This document shows, piece after piece, positions 1 through 7,180 of a stretch of 64,000 nt of DNA. The stretch is from Pseudomonas putida (GTDB taxonomy: Bacteria; Pseudomonadota; Gammaproteobacteria; Pseudomonadales; Pseudomonadaceae): positions 3,012,001 through 3,076,000 of the forward strand of contig NZ_CP109603.1 of the NCBI RefSeq assembly GCF_025905425.1. Reading direction: 5' to 3'. Below the pieces are notes generated by a model, which saw only the letters and a program-made list of their open reading frames with translations, made no database searches and was not told the DNA's origin. The position numbers were made by a program, and so were the translations under genes. Every line of letters starts with the position of its first letter. The stretch's first letter is position 1.

Positions 1-1122
1 GCCGATATGCAACGTAGCCTGCTGGCGGTGCAGGCCCTGCTGCCCCATGCCAGCGACATCCTTGGCCACTTCGCGACCAGCGAGAAACCCACTACCGGCT
101 TCTACTTGCAGCAGGTCAGTGAAGAGCAGCTTAAAGCCGAGCTGCTACTCGCCCACAGCGGGTGGCGCGCACTGATCGAGCGCGCAGAAAAACATGGCTA
201 CTTCAAAGGGCAAATCGAGTTTCTGCTTGAGTTCAGTGGCGTTCTGGACAAGCGCCGTAAGGCGGCACTGCCGCAATGGACAGCCAGCCAACATGTTGCG
301 CTGCAGAAGCGTTTTTCCGAATACCTGAGCAAGGCGGAAAAGATGTTCAATGCGCGCGGCCTCGATAGCCGACCGGACTACCGCTGGGAACGCGCATTGC
401 TGACATTGGGCGACTACCTGTTGCCAAGTGGCTACAACTATTCGTTCCTCGTCAACTCGGCGTCGGAGCAAGCCAGTTGGAAGCGGCTGTTGCGCGGCGG
501 TGTTGGGGAGAACGTTCAGGAAGCGCGCGCGCTGTTACATAAGCTGCTGGATCAAATCGACCTTGACGCTTCGCTCGATGACCAACTCGATGAGTTGATA
601 GCCAGCGCCAAAGGCCTGGAACCTTGGCGCCAGATCATGGTGCAAACGCCGGCGATCTTCCGCTACTGCGGTGAACATGCACTGCGCTGGGAGGGAAACT
701 ACATCTACATGCTCACCAAAAGCCGCATGAGTGGCATGCATGCCGAGCTGTTCAGCTATCACCTGCACCTTCAGCTTGCTGAGGAAACTGTCCAGAAATC
801 CCTCTTGCCGCTACGAGCAGATACCTATGAGGCCGCCAGTGGCTCGGAGTTTGAACCGTTCCTGTACATCGCACTCCCCTTCCAGAACCACACCGTGTAC
901 CCCTGGATTTTTTCACGCGCAGGCGCCTTCAGAATCGAGGTAGATCGAAAAGCGTTGAAGCCTGTGCCTGACCTGGAAAAAATGCTGATCAATACCTTTG
1001 AGTTTGAGGTGCAGAAAGAAGTGCTGAAGCTAGACGTCACACAAGCCGCCATTCATTCCAAACTGCGCGCCATGGCTAAAGCGGTCAAAACCCTGGATAA
1101 ACAGATGACTGCTACCTTGTAA
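1..1122 (+). CDS. DUF262-like protein, C-terminal part (5' end outside window)
   Basis: The reading frame is open to the left edge of the window, so this is the 3' part of a longer gene; the first ATG inside the window is at 7. The stretch WERALLTLGDYLLPSGYNYSF near residue 127 and the following WKRLLRGG resemble the C-terminal region of large DUF262 proteins, the family that includes GmrS/GmrD-like modification-dependent nucleases and other putative defence proteins. The N-terminal ParB-like nuclease half would lie outside the window, so catalytic residues cannot be checked. Codon use looks ordinary for a Pseudomonas gene. The family assignment is from memory of related sequences and is moderate. 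Confidence 0.55.
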   Translation, partial: ADMQRSLLAVQALLPHASDILGHFATSEKPTTGFYLQQVSEEQLKAELLLAHSGWRALIERAEKHGYFKGQIEFLLEFSGVLDKRRKAALPQWTASQHVALQKRFSEYLSKAEKMFNARGLDSRPDYRWERALLTLGDYLLPSGYNYSFLVNSASEQASWKRLLRGGVGENVQEARALLHKLLDQIDLDASLDDQLDELIASAKGLEPWRQIMVQTPAIFRYCGEHALRWEGNYIYMLTKSRMSGMHAELFSYHLHLQLAEETVQKSLLPLRADTYEAASGSEFEPFLYIALPFQNHTVYPWIFSRAGAFRIEVDRKALKPVPDLEKMLINTFEFEVQKEVLKLDVTQAAIHSKLRAMAKAVKTLDKQMTATL

Positions 1123-1141
1123 GGTTAAATGATCGAGGGAA

Positions 1142-1171
1142 AGCGGGCACAACTTCGCGACTGTGCCTGCT
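1142..1171. terminator. Hairpin after the DUF262-like gene
   Basis: Arms AGCGGGCACA and TGTGCCTGCT pair with one mismatch around a 10-base loop, 20 bases after the stop codon of the upstream gene. There is no T tract on the plus strand, so it is a weak terminator candidate. The rest of 1123-1282 shows no gene. Confidence 0.35.
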
Positions 1172-1282
1172 TGACCCGAAACACGTATTCGGTTTGATCC
1201 CGGTCGCGACAGCCACCAGTATCAGGTCCACCCCCGCCTTCCTGCAGTTGGGCAGTTCAAACACTTTTACGGACCGAGCCGA

Positions 1283-1756
1283 TCACCCCTGGGCAGTGAT
1301 GACCGGCTCGCAGCTCACAGGGAAGTTCACCGAGTTGGCGATAAAGCACTCATGGTGCGCCTGCTCATGCAGGCGCACGGCGAAGTCCACGTCCGAGCCT
1401 GCGCTCACGGTGATATGTGGGCGCAGCACCACTGAAATGAAATGCCCTTTGCGCTCGCCATCCCCCTCGACCATCACACCCTGTGCCTGGTCGATATAAG
1501 CCAGTACCGTCACTTTGTTGACCGCACACAAGTGCAGGTACCAGAGCTTGTGGCACGCCGACAACGAGGCCAGCAGGAGGTCTTCCGGGTTCCAGCGTTG
1601 CGGGTCACCGCGAAAGGCAGGGTCCGCCGAACCAAGCAGCGCCGGCTTGCCAGAGGCCTCGATTGCGTAGTCACGGGTGTAGGCCGTATAGCTGGAGGTG
1701 CCTGTGCCCTGATTGCCTGTCCAGGTTACCGATACTTCGTATGTGTGCTTGCTCAT
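1283..1756 (-). CDS. OsmC family protein (organic hydroperoxide/redox)
   Basis: This 157-residue protein has the OsmC/Ohr fold signature. An N-terminal strand region (VSVTWTGNQGTGTSSYTAYTRDY) is followed by NPEDLLLASLSACHKLWYLHL near residue 60-75 and by HHECFIANSVNFPV near residue 135-148. The Cys in SACH is in the position of the peroxidatic cysteine. The second cysteine of the family is not in its usual place: Cys residues lie in HHEC and VSCEP close to the C-terminus, so the resolving residue is uncertain. Family members reduce organic hydroperoxides in the cytoplasm. The start at 1756 has a GAGG-type ribosome site six bases upstream. It is probably monocistronic. Confidence 0.88.
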   Translation of the reverse strand: MSKHTYEVSVTWTGNQGTGTSSYTAYTRDYAIEASGKPALLGSADPAFRGDPQRWNPEDLLLASLSACHKLWYLHLCAVNKVTVLAYIDQAQGVMVEGDGERKGHFISVVLRPHITVSAGSDVDFAVRLHEQAHHECFIANSVNFPVSCEPVITAQG

Positions 1757-1821
1757 CCTTTACCTCATCTTCATTCATGGCACCGTTCAGGGTGCTTTCC
1801 ATTGCCGGTTAATGCGTGACT

Positions 1822-2538
1822 TCATGGCCGCATCAAAGGCTCGATACCGATCCATTTCTTCACGGGCTGGTAGCAGAGTTGGAGCGGTGGAATTGGCAAT
1901 TTCTGGCCTTGGACCTCCAGTGCGCCCAGGTGGATGGTCCACTGGGAATCGGCATCGAACTTATCGGTCTGGAAGATCACATAGGCCGAGCCGTAGCGCT
2001 TGTTGTTGGTGATCCTGGGGATGTTGCGGTGCACTTCGTCGCTGTTGATGTCGTAGGGCGATGGGCGCGCGGAAGGCGGGTAAACGAGCGGATAGTCGTA
2101 GGTTTTGTTGATGCCCAGGTAAAGCTCGGGCCGCGCCTGCAGGCGTGAGCCGTCTTCGAAGGTGATATAGGCCTGGCGGCTGTCGTAGAGGATCGGGATC
2201 GGTGGCTCGCCATGGTTAGAGCCGGTCGATGGACGCTGGCGGTTTTTGTTGTAGGCAATCAGTTGCACATAGAACTCACGTCGCGCGTATTTCTCGCCCG
2301 GGTACTCGACGTGCAGGGCTTGCTCGACTGGCCGGTCGCTCCATTGGGCAGCGTGGTCGTAGAGGTAGGTTTCCAGGTACAGGGTGCTCTCGCCCTGTGG
2401 ACCTGGCACTTTGAACTGAAACTCGGATTGGCAGAGGTCTGCGTAGGCGGGGCGTTCGCGCTGCCAGGGGACGCAGGCGGTGAGGGAGGCGGCGGCCAGC
2501 AATAGCAGCAGGGAGCTTGTGCACTTGAGGTTAGTCAT
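1822..2538 (-). CDS. Putative lipoprotein of unknown function
   Basis: I chose the ATG at 2538 because it begins a classic lipoprotein signal peptide: MTNLK, a leucine/alanine core, and the lipobox SLTAC with the lipidated Cys at about residue 20. An open frame runs on upstream to 2907, but that extension crosses the TonB-receptor start and lacks a signal sequence. The mature part (about 218 residues) contains several aromatic-rich strands and no motif I recognise. It is divergent from the receptor at 2794, so it may share iron control through the box between them. Function unknown. Confidence 0.75.
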   Translation of the reverse strand: MTNLKCTSSLLLLLAAASLTACVPWQRERPAYADLCQSEFQFKVPGPQGESTLYLETYLYDHAAQWSDRPVEQALHVEYPGEKYARREFYVQLIAYNKNRQRPSTGSNHGEPPIPILYDSRQAYITFEDGSRLQARPELYLGINKTYDYPLVYPPSARPSPYDINSDEVHRNIPRITNNKRYGSAYVIFQTDKFDADSQWTIHLGALEVQGQKLPIPPLQLCYQPVKKWIGIEPLMRP

Positions 2539-2710
2539 GGCCTTCCTTGGGGTTTTGCCAGACGGGCTAGTTTCGAGCCCTGAAGGGAGAAAGTCCATGG
2601 TGAGGAACGCGGCTAGCCGCCCAAGCAGCCCTGGCCGCAAGCCTGGAATGCCCATTCGCCGGGTCATTTTTTTGTAAATTCTAGGTAAATTATTTTTCAC
2701 ATTTTCTTTT

Positions 2711-2730
2711 AAACAATTCTCATTTGCGTT
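2711..2730. promoter_or_regulatory. Fur box in the divergent receptor/lipoprotein promoter region
   Basis: The stretch AACAATTCTCATTTGCGTT (reverse complement AACGCAAATGAGAATTGTT) is a typical pseudomonad Fur box. It sits about 65-80 bases before the receptor ATG in an AT-rich stretch that stands out from its GC-rich surroundings, where the promoter should be. This predicts iron repression of the receptor at 2794 and possibly of the lipoprotein gene on the other strand. Confidence 0.75.
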
Positions 2731-2793
2731 ACTGTCCCGCCCCGATTGCATTCTGCCCCTGGAATCCAACCGATCGACAAGGACTGTTCCACA

Positions 2794-4839
2794 ATGCCAT
2801 ACCCACCTTTTTCCCGTGCCCTGCTCACCGTCGCACTGCTCGCCGCGACTGCGGTCCAGGCCGAGGAAATTCACGAGCTTGAACCGCTCCCCGCCACAGA
2901 ACTGCAAGCCTCGTTCGTCACCGCCACTGGCGGCGGCACGGATGTGCGAGATGCGCCGGCCAGCGTCAGCGTCATCACCCGGGAAGAGATCGAGCGCCAG
3001 CCGGTCTACGACCTAAACAGCCTGCTACGCCGCATCCCCGGCGTCACAGGGGGTTACGGCCCCGTGGGCGAGCAGTCGAAGATCAAACTGCGCGGCCTTG
3101 ACGACAAATACACCTTGATCCTGGTGGACGGTAAACGCATCGGCAGTTCCGCCGACACTAACTACCGCCGTGATCTGGGTCGCCAGGACATCAACTGGAT
3201 CTCGCCAAACATGATTGAGCGGATCGAGATCGTGCGCGGGCCGATGTCGTCGTTGTATGGCTCGGACGCCATGGGCGGCGTGATCAACATCATCACCCGC
3301 AAGGTATCCCGTGAGTGGAGCGGCTCGCTAAACGTCAATACCACGATCCCAGAAGACTCCGATCGTGGTCAGACCAACCAAACCAGCGTTAACCTCTCTG
3401 GCCCTGTCACCGACGCCCTGGGGCTGCGCCTGGGCGCCAACATGACCCGGCGCGCTGCCGACGAAGCCGCGCCGCGCCTCGACGCACTAGGTGACTTCGT
3501 TTACAACGACGGCGCCGGCGGCTCCAAAGACCACAGCGTCAACGCCTTGCTTAATTGGCAGATCAACGACAACCATGAGTTGTCCTTCGAGGCTGTCCAA
3601 GGCGTGGAGCGTTCGTGGTCGTCGAAGAAAACCTTCGGTGACTGGGGTGACACGGTCGGTGAGGGCTTCGGTGCCGGGCGCCTGACCCGTGATAGCTTCG
3701 TGGTCTCTCACCACGGCGACTGGGGCTTTGGTACCTCGCGTATCGACGCTTACCTGAACAAGTTCAACAACGAACTCAGCGAGGGCAAGGCCAACTCGGA
3801 AGAAAAAATCGTCGAGGGTAGCCTTAACATCCCGTTTGACCTGCTGGTAAACCAGCGCCTCACCGTTGGCGGCCAGTGGAAACGTGAGCAACTGACCAAT
3901 ACCGACACCCTGGGCACCGTACCGGTTGATTACCAAGGGGCAGTGGTGGGCGGCGCGGAGCTTGAGGGCGACTATTCTGCGCTGTTCATCGAGGACGAGC
4001 TGTTTCTGCTCGACAACCTATCGCTAACGTTGGGCAACCGCTTCGACCACAGCGACGAATATGGCAACCACAACAGCCCACGTGCTTACGTGGTCTATCA
4101 CCCTCACCCTGACTGGACCGTACGCGGTGGTGTGTCACGAGGCTTCCGCGCCCCCAGCCTGAAAGAAGGCAGTGCTGGCGCGGCGACCAACTCTGGCGGT
4201 CGCGGTTGTACATCGCTACGCCCGCTGGGTTACGTGACCGGCAGTTGCTGGATGGCAGGCAACCCGAACCTGCGTCCGGAAATCAGCACCAACAAAGAGA
4301 TTGGCGTCTCCTTCGACCACGACGGTTGGGAGGCCAGCCTCACTTACTTCCACACCGACTTCAAAGACAAAATCGAGTATGCGCCGCTGGGGTACTTCCA
4401 GGGCCGCTGGTGGACTATGCTGGAAAATGCTGACAAAGCCCGCACCCGCGGCTGGGAAGGCAGCACCAAAGTGCCGTTGTGGGAAAACGCCAGCTGGCGC
4501 ACCAACGCCACCTACATGCTCGAAAGCCGCAACCTGTCGACCGGTCGCGACCTGATCAGCTCGCCGAAGCTGTCGTTGTTCAGCGCCATCGACTGGCAGA
4601 TCACCGAACGGATCGGCACCGAGTTGTCAGCTCAGCACGTGGGCAAGCAACGCGGCCTGGGTACCGACTTCGTCAAGCCGTACACCACGTACGACCTGAC
4701 CGCCAACTGGGCAGCCACCCGCTGGCTCACCGTAAACGTCGGCGTGCAGAACCTGTTGGATGAAGACCCCCGTGATGACTCGACCAGCTATTACGTACCC
4801 GGGCGGGCGTATTTTGCTGGGATAACCACCTACTTCTAA
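2794..4839 (+). CDS. TonB-dependent siderophore receptor, CirA-like
   Basis: This outer-membrane receptor takes up ferric siderophore using TonB energy. The ATG at 2794 is preceded by AAGGA and starts a clear signal peptide (MPYPPFSRALLTVALLAATAVQA). A plug domain follows at about residues 50-165, with SVSVITREEIERQPVYDLNSL, IKLRGLDDKYTLILVDGKR and the plug end SSLYGSDAMGGVINIITRK. The rest is a 22-strand barrel ending in the terminal aromatic residue (ITTYF). Plug sequences closely resemble E. coli CirA, which takes catecholate monomers, so a catecholate substrate is likely but not shown. The full mature length (about 681 residues with signal) fits the family. No TonB anti-sigma or sigma genes adjoin it; control is probably by Fur directly. 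Confidence 0.95.
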   Translation: MPYPPFSRALLTVALLAATAVQAEEIHELEPLPATELQASFVTATGGGTDVRDAPASVSVITREEIERQPVYDLNSLLRRIPGVTGGYGPVGEQSKIKLRGLDDKYTLILVDGKRIGSSADTNYRRDLGRQDINWISPNMIERIEIVRGPMSSLYGSDAMGGVINIITRKVSREWSGSLNVNTTIPEDSDRGQTNQTSVNLSGPVTDALGLRLGANMTRRAADEAAPRLDALGDFVYNDGAGGSKDHSVNALLNWQINDNHELSFEAVQGVERSWSSKKTFGDWGDTVGEGFGAGRLTRDSFVVSHHGDWGFGTSRIDAYLNKFNNELSEGKANSEEKIVEGSLNIPFDLLVNQRLTVGGQWKREQLTNTDTLGTVPVDYQGAVVGGAELEGDYSALFIEDELFLLDNLSLTLGNRFDHSDEYGNHNSPRAYVVYHPHPDWTVRGGVSRGFRAPSLKEGSAGAATNSGGRGCTSLRPLGYVTGSCWMAGNPNLRPEISTNKEIGVSFDHDGWEASLTYFHTDFKDKIEYAPLGYFQGRWWTMLENADKARTRGWEGSTKVPLWENASWRTNATYMLESRNLSTGRDLISSPKLSLFSAIDWQITERIGTELSAQHVGKQRGLGTDFVKPYTTYDLTANWAATRWLTVNVGVQNLLDEDPRDDSTSYYVPGRAYFAGITTYF

Positions 4840-4851
4840 TTGGCAGCGGAC

Positions 4852-4887
4852 AACCCAGAATTCGCGCTTCTACGCGAATTCTGGGTT
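4852..4887. terminator. Perfect hairpin between convergent genes
   Basis: Two 15-base arms (AACCCAGAATTCGCG and its exact complement) flank a 6-base loop, 12 bases after the receptor stop codon and 30 bases beyond the HNH remnant on the other strand. It is symmetric and can serve both strands, although neither side has a long T tract. Confidence 0.65.
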
Positions 4888-4918
4888 AGGTGGATAGCCA
4901 CTCGCTGGCGCATGGCGC

Positions 4919-5137
4919 TCAGCCGAAATGCGCCTGACGATGGCAGTTGGGGCAAACTACACAGACGTTATCCAAATCATCCATGCCGCCATCCGACAGC
5001 CTGACGATGTGATGGACTTCAAGATAAGGGGTCCCGTCTGATTTCCTTTTGAAGGGCGCAGGCTTTTGGCAAACCTCGCATGAACCGTCAGCCCTGTGAA
5101 GAGCCTCGGCCACTACATCGGGATCCCTGAGCTGCAT
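4919..5137 (-). pseudogene. Orphan HNH-nuclease domain, probable remnant
   Basis: These 72 residues are an almost bare HNH domain: VAEALHRADGSCEVCQKPAPF, then EVHHIVRLSDGG, then VCVVCPNCHRQAHFG at a natural C-terminus. The zinc cysteines (CEVC, CPNC) and the catalytic HH are present. The frame stays open for some codons above the ATG into the GNAT gene, and there is no ribosome site before the ATG, which suggests that the N-terminal target-recognition part has been lost. The same domain closes the intact nuclease at 7181-8266, so this looks like what is left of a paralogue. A functional mini-HNH protein cannot be excluded. Confidence 0.55.
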
Positions 5138-5147
5138 CAGGCCTGCA

Positions 5148-5654
5148 TTATCCGGGGCGCTTCAAGTGCAGTTCCATGGGTTGCGACGTCAAAGCGGAAC
5201 CTGGCCGCAAAGGCTCCGGCTCCCCGACAGGGCGGAAGCCACTTGATTGGTACAGATGCATTGCCGGGCTGTCTGCGAGGGTAACGCCCAAGCAGACACG
5301 CTCTGCATCGCGCGTTACAGCCCAGGCGATGGCTGCATCGAGTAAAGCTCTTCCGGCGCCTGTTCCGCGAGACGACGGGGCTACCCACATCTGGAAAAGC
5401 TCAACGACAAGGGGGTCAGCGTCTAAGGATTTACACCACACCAAGCCACAGGGTTCAGTCTGCTGAAAGGCAATCAATACTTGGGCGCTTGCGGAACTGG
5501 CAACTGCAGAGACGCGTGTTGCCCACGCTGAATCGTCTCTGGCAGCCTCATCTTCGTATCGGCTTGCGAAGGCATCGGGTGAGTCGATCAGGGCCTGTAA
5601 ACGTAGGTCTCGGTAGACTCGCCATTCACTCGCCGCCAATGGGTGTATGGACAC
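5148..5654 (-). CDS. GNAT family N-acetyltransferase
   Basis: The GTG at 5654 is preferred as the start because GGAGG lies seven bases upstream, giving 168 residues; the frame continues to 5813 but without a better signal. The acetyl-CoA pyrophosphate loop is seen as VAPSSRGTGAGRALLDAAIAWA near residue 90-110 (consensus Q/RxxGxG/A), followed by the GNAT C-terminal strand with LYQSSGFRPVGE. It transfers acetyl from acetyl-CoA to an unknown amine. The upstream divergent region carries no recognisable operator. Confidence 0.88.
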   Translation of the reverse strand: MSIHPLAASEWRVYRDLRLQALIDSPDAFASRYEDEAARDDSAWATRVSAVASSASAQVLIAFQQTEPCGLVWCKSLDADPLVVELFQMWVAPSSRGTGAGRALLDAAIAWAVTRDAERVCLGVTLADSPAMHLYQSSGFRPVGEPEPLRPGSALTSQPMELHLKRPG

Positions 5655-5904
5655 TATGCTTCCTCCGGGTGATTTCCATATGCAATGACTGACGTGTACA
5701 TGAGAACCGGCGAGCTTGTCGAAGTGTGTGAGCTGATTGCCGGATTTCGCGCGACACATACAGTTACGCGTAATGGCAGAAAAATCAGATTTAGCCCCTT
5801 TCCTGTAGGGCATTTCCCAAAGATACTCCCGGCGCCTGTTTTTCGTTGCGGTCGATTTTTCAGCGTTCTAGTCTCGGCGGGTCGTTGCACATAAACGACT
5901 AGCT

Positions 5905-6002
5905 TTGACAGGCTGATGACGACCAAACACGCGGCTTTGCCCTATGGCAGTTGTGTGTGGGGCACCCTGTGTGCGCCGGTTTGGTCTTCACCGGTCTGTC
6001 AA
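5905..6002 (+). promoter_or_regulatory. Structured leader ahead of the DUF6124/DUF3077 pair
   Basis: The 412 bases from 5655 to 6066 hold no convincing gene but do hold a nested fold. TTGACAG (5905-5911) pairs with CTGTCAA (5996-6002), and inside it GACCAAAC (5921-5928) pairs with GTTTGGTC (5979-5986). This encloses two small hairpins, TGCC/GGCA (5938-5949) and GCAC/GTGC (5962-5974). A further hairpin, GTCGTT/AACGAC, lies just before (5881-5899). A TTCTAGTCT-like -10 sits at about 5866. The element ends 65 bases before the start codon. From memory, similar leaders precede other genes of this family in Pseudomonas; whether it is a cis regulator or an independent RNA is unknown. Confidence 0.5.
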
Positions 6003-6066
6003 CCCATGCACAGCTGCCACCACTTGTTTGACAGCAAGCGCTGGTCGCTCTACTGAGGACCAAAAA

Positions 6067-6309
6067 ATGCTGAAGATAGTCCCCGACCCACCCCACAACT
6101 TCCACTCCCTGGAAGACACGCTGATGATGGCCGCAGACTACGCACTCTGTGCCGAAGCCGTTGCCCAGCAGGCGATGTTGATGCAACCCAGGTCGCCCTC
6201 CTCCTTGTTGATCATGACCTCAGTGCATGAGCTAGAAGCCCTGCGCAGAATACTTGAAGTGGCATTGGCGCAGCTGCAAATGCCGTCGGATCCGACGAGC
6301 CAGCACTGA
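6067..6309 (+). CDS. Small DUF6124-type protein
   Basis: The ATG at 6067 is chosen because GAGGA stands eight bases upstream; a longer open frame from 5944 runs through the structured leader. The 80-residue product begins MLKIVPDPP and is mostly helical (MMAADYALCAEAVAQQ). This is the pattern of the small pseudomonad proteins that I recall as DUF6124, usually found directly ahead of a DUF3077 gene as here. There is no signal peptide or membrane segment. Function is unknown. Confidence 0.7.
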   Translation: MLKIVPDPPHNFHSLEDTLMMAADYALCAEAVAQQAMLMQPRSPSSLLIMTSVHELEALRRILEVALAQLQMPSDPTSQH

Positions 6310-6323
6310 AGGGAGATCAAACA

Positions 6324-6593
6324 ATGGCCACCGAAGAAACCAAATTCACTGTCGGCAAAACTACCTTCTACCAAGGTGAAAACCAGACCCACCCCTTGTT
6401 CCGCATCGAACCCGGCATCCCCTGCCAGAGCGCCCGCGAACAAGCCTCGGAACTGATGGGCTACGCCCGCGACCTGTCCATCGACGGCCTCATGGAAGAC
6501 AAACCCCAACTGCTCTGGGCCTCGCACTACCTCTGCGCCCTGGCCAAGGCACTGCTAGACGATGCCGAACTGGGCATGCTTACAACTTCTTGA
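6324..6593 (+). CDS. DUF3077 family protein
   Basis: This 89-residue protein follows the DUF6124-type gene by 14 bases and has a GGGAG ribosome site. The family pattern is clear: TTFYQGENQTHPLFRIEPGIPCQSAREQASELM, then LLWASHYLCALAKALLDD. DUF3077 proteins are short, soluble and nearly restricted to Pseudomonas; I know of no established function. The pair is probably cotranscribed from the structured leader at 5905. Confidence 0.85.
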   Translation: MATEETKFTVGKTTFYQGENQTHPLFRIEPGIPCQSAREQASELMGYARDLSIDGLMEDKPQLLWASHYLCALAKALLDDAELGMLTTS

Positions 6594-6623
6594 ATACAAC
6601 CCCTCTACACGCCCAACGCCGCC

Positions 6624-6670
6624 CCCTGTAGGAGCGGCCTTGTGTCGCGAAAGGGCCGCATAGCGGCCCC
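6624..6670. repeat. Pseudomonas intergenic repeat (GTAGGAGCGGCC type)
   Basis: The sequence CCTGTAGGAGCGGCCTTGTG followed by TCGCGAAAGGGCCGC and GCGGCCCC is the second common intergenic repeat class of P. putida-like genomes. It can form a stem through its GGCC/GCGGCC segments. It separates the intact DUF3077 gene from the decayed copy. Confidence 0.75.
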
Positions 6671-6713
6671 AGCGATCCATGCCCTTCGTAGACGACTTCC
6701 AAGAGCCCCGTTA

Positions 6714-6887
6714 ATGCCGAAAGACGGCATCACAACCGTCGCTCGTGAATGCAATCCATATTCCTCCTACGGCCTACCTCAACAGCTCTTCACCGCCGCC
6801 CCCCCCGGAACCACCCAGCATGCCAAAAACCAAGCCTCCAAACTGATGGACTGCGCCTGCTCGCCGAAATTGCCCAGGGCGGCGTGA
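6714..6887 (+). pseudogene. Decayed second DUF3077 copy
   Basis: The frame beginning MPKDGITTVARECNPY continues to QQLFTAAPPGTTQHAKNQASKLMDCAC, which lines up with the LFRIEPGIPCQSAREQASELMGYA segment of the intact gene at 6324. After about 6863 the family pattern stops, and the C-terminal WASHYL/AKALLDD part is missing in all frames. From there to 7180 I see no recognisable gene; an open stretch to 7024 has no family resemblance. Confidence 0.45.
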
Positions 6888-7180
6888 TCGAAGCGCTCGC
6901 CCGCGAAGGCGGATTGGATTCGACCTGGTGGGCCGGGCCAGAGATGAGCGCACGCATGAAGCGCGGTGAAGTGCCCATCAAAGACCATCATCCTTGCAGG
7001 TTGAGCCGGGCAACACCGCGCTGAGGACTCCTGCATGCCTTTGAGCCCGCCGGTCAAAGCAATCAGCACACCCTCGGGCTCTTCGGTGGTGGCTCTTCGC
7101 CTGTTAAACGTTGAATCCCTTTGCTACTTTGGTGACGATAGGACATTTCCTACAACACTCGTCGACAAAGGGCGGCAATC

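Noticed and set aside
1822..2907. Extension of the lipoprotein gene to 2907
   Set aside because: The extension runs through the Fur box and into the receptor gene; the lipoprotein signal starting at 2538 decides the start.
6888..7180. Open stretch ending at 7024 as a gene
   Set aside because: It has no ribosome site, no family resemblance and straddles the decayed DUF3077 copy.
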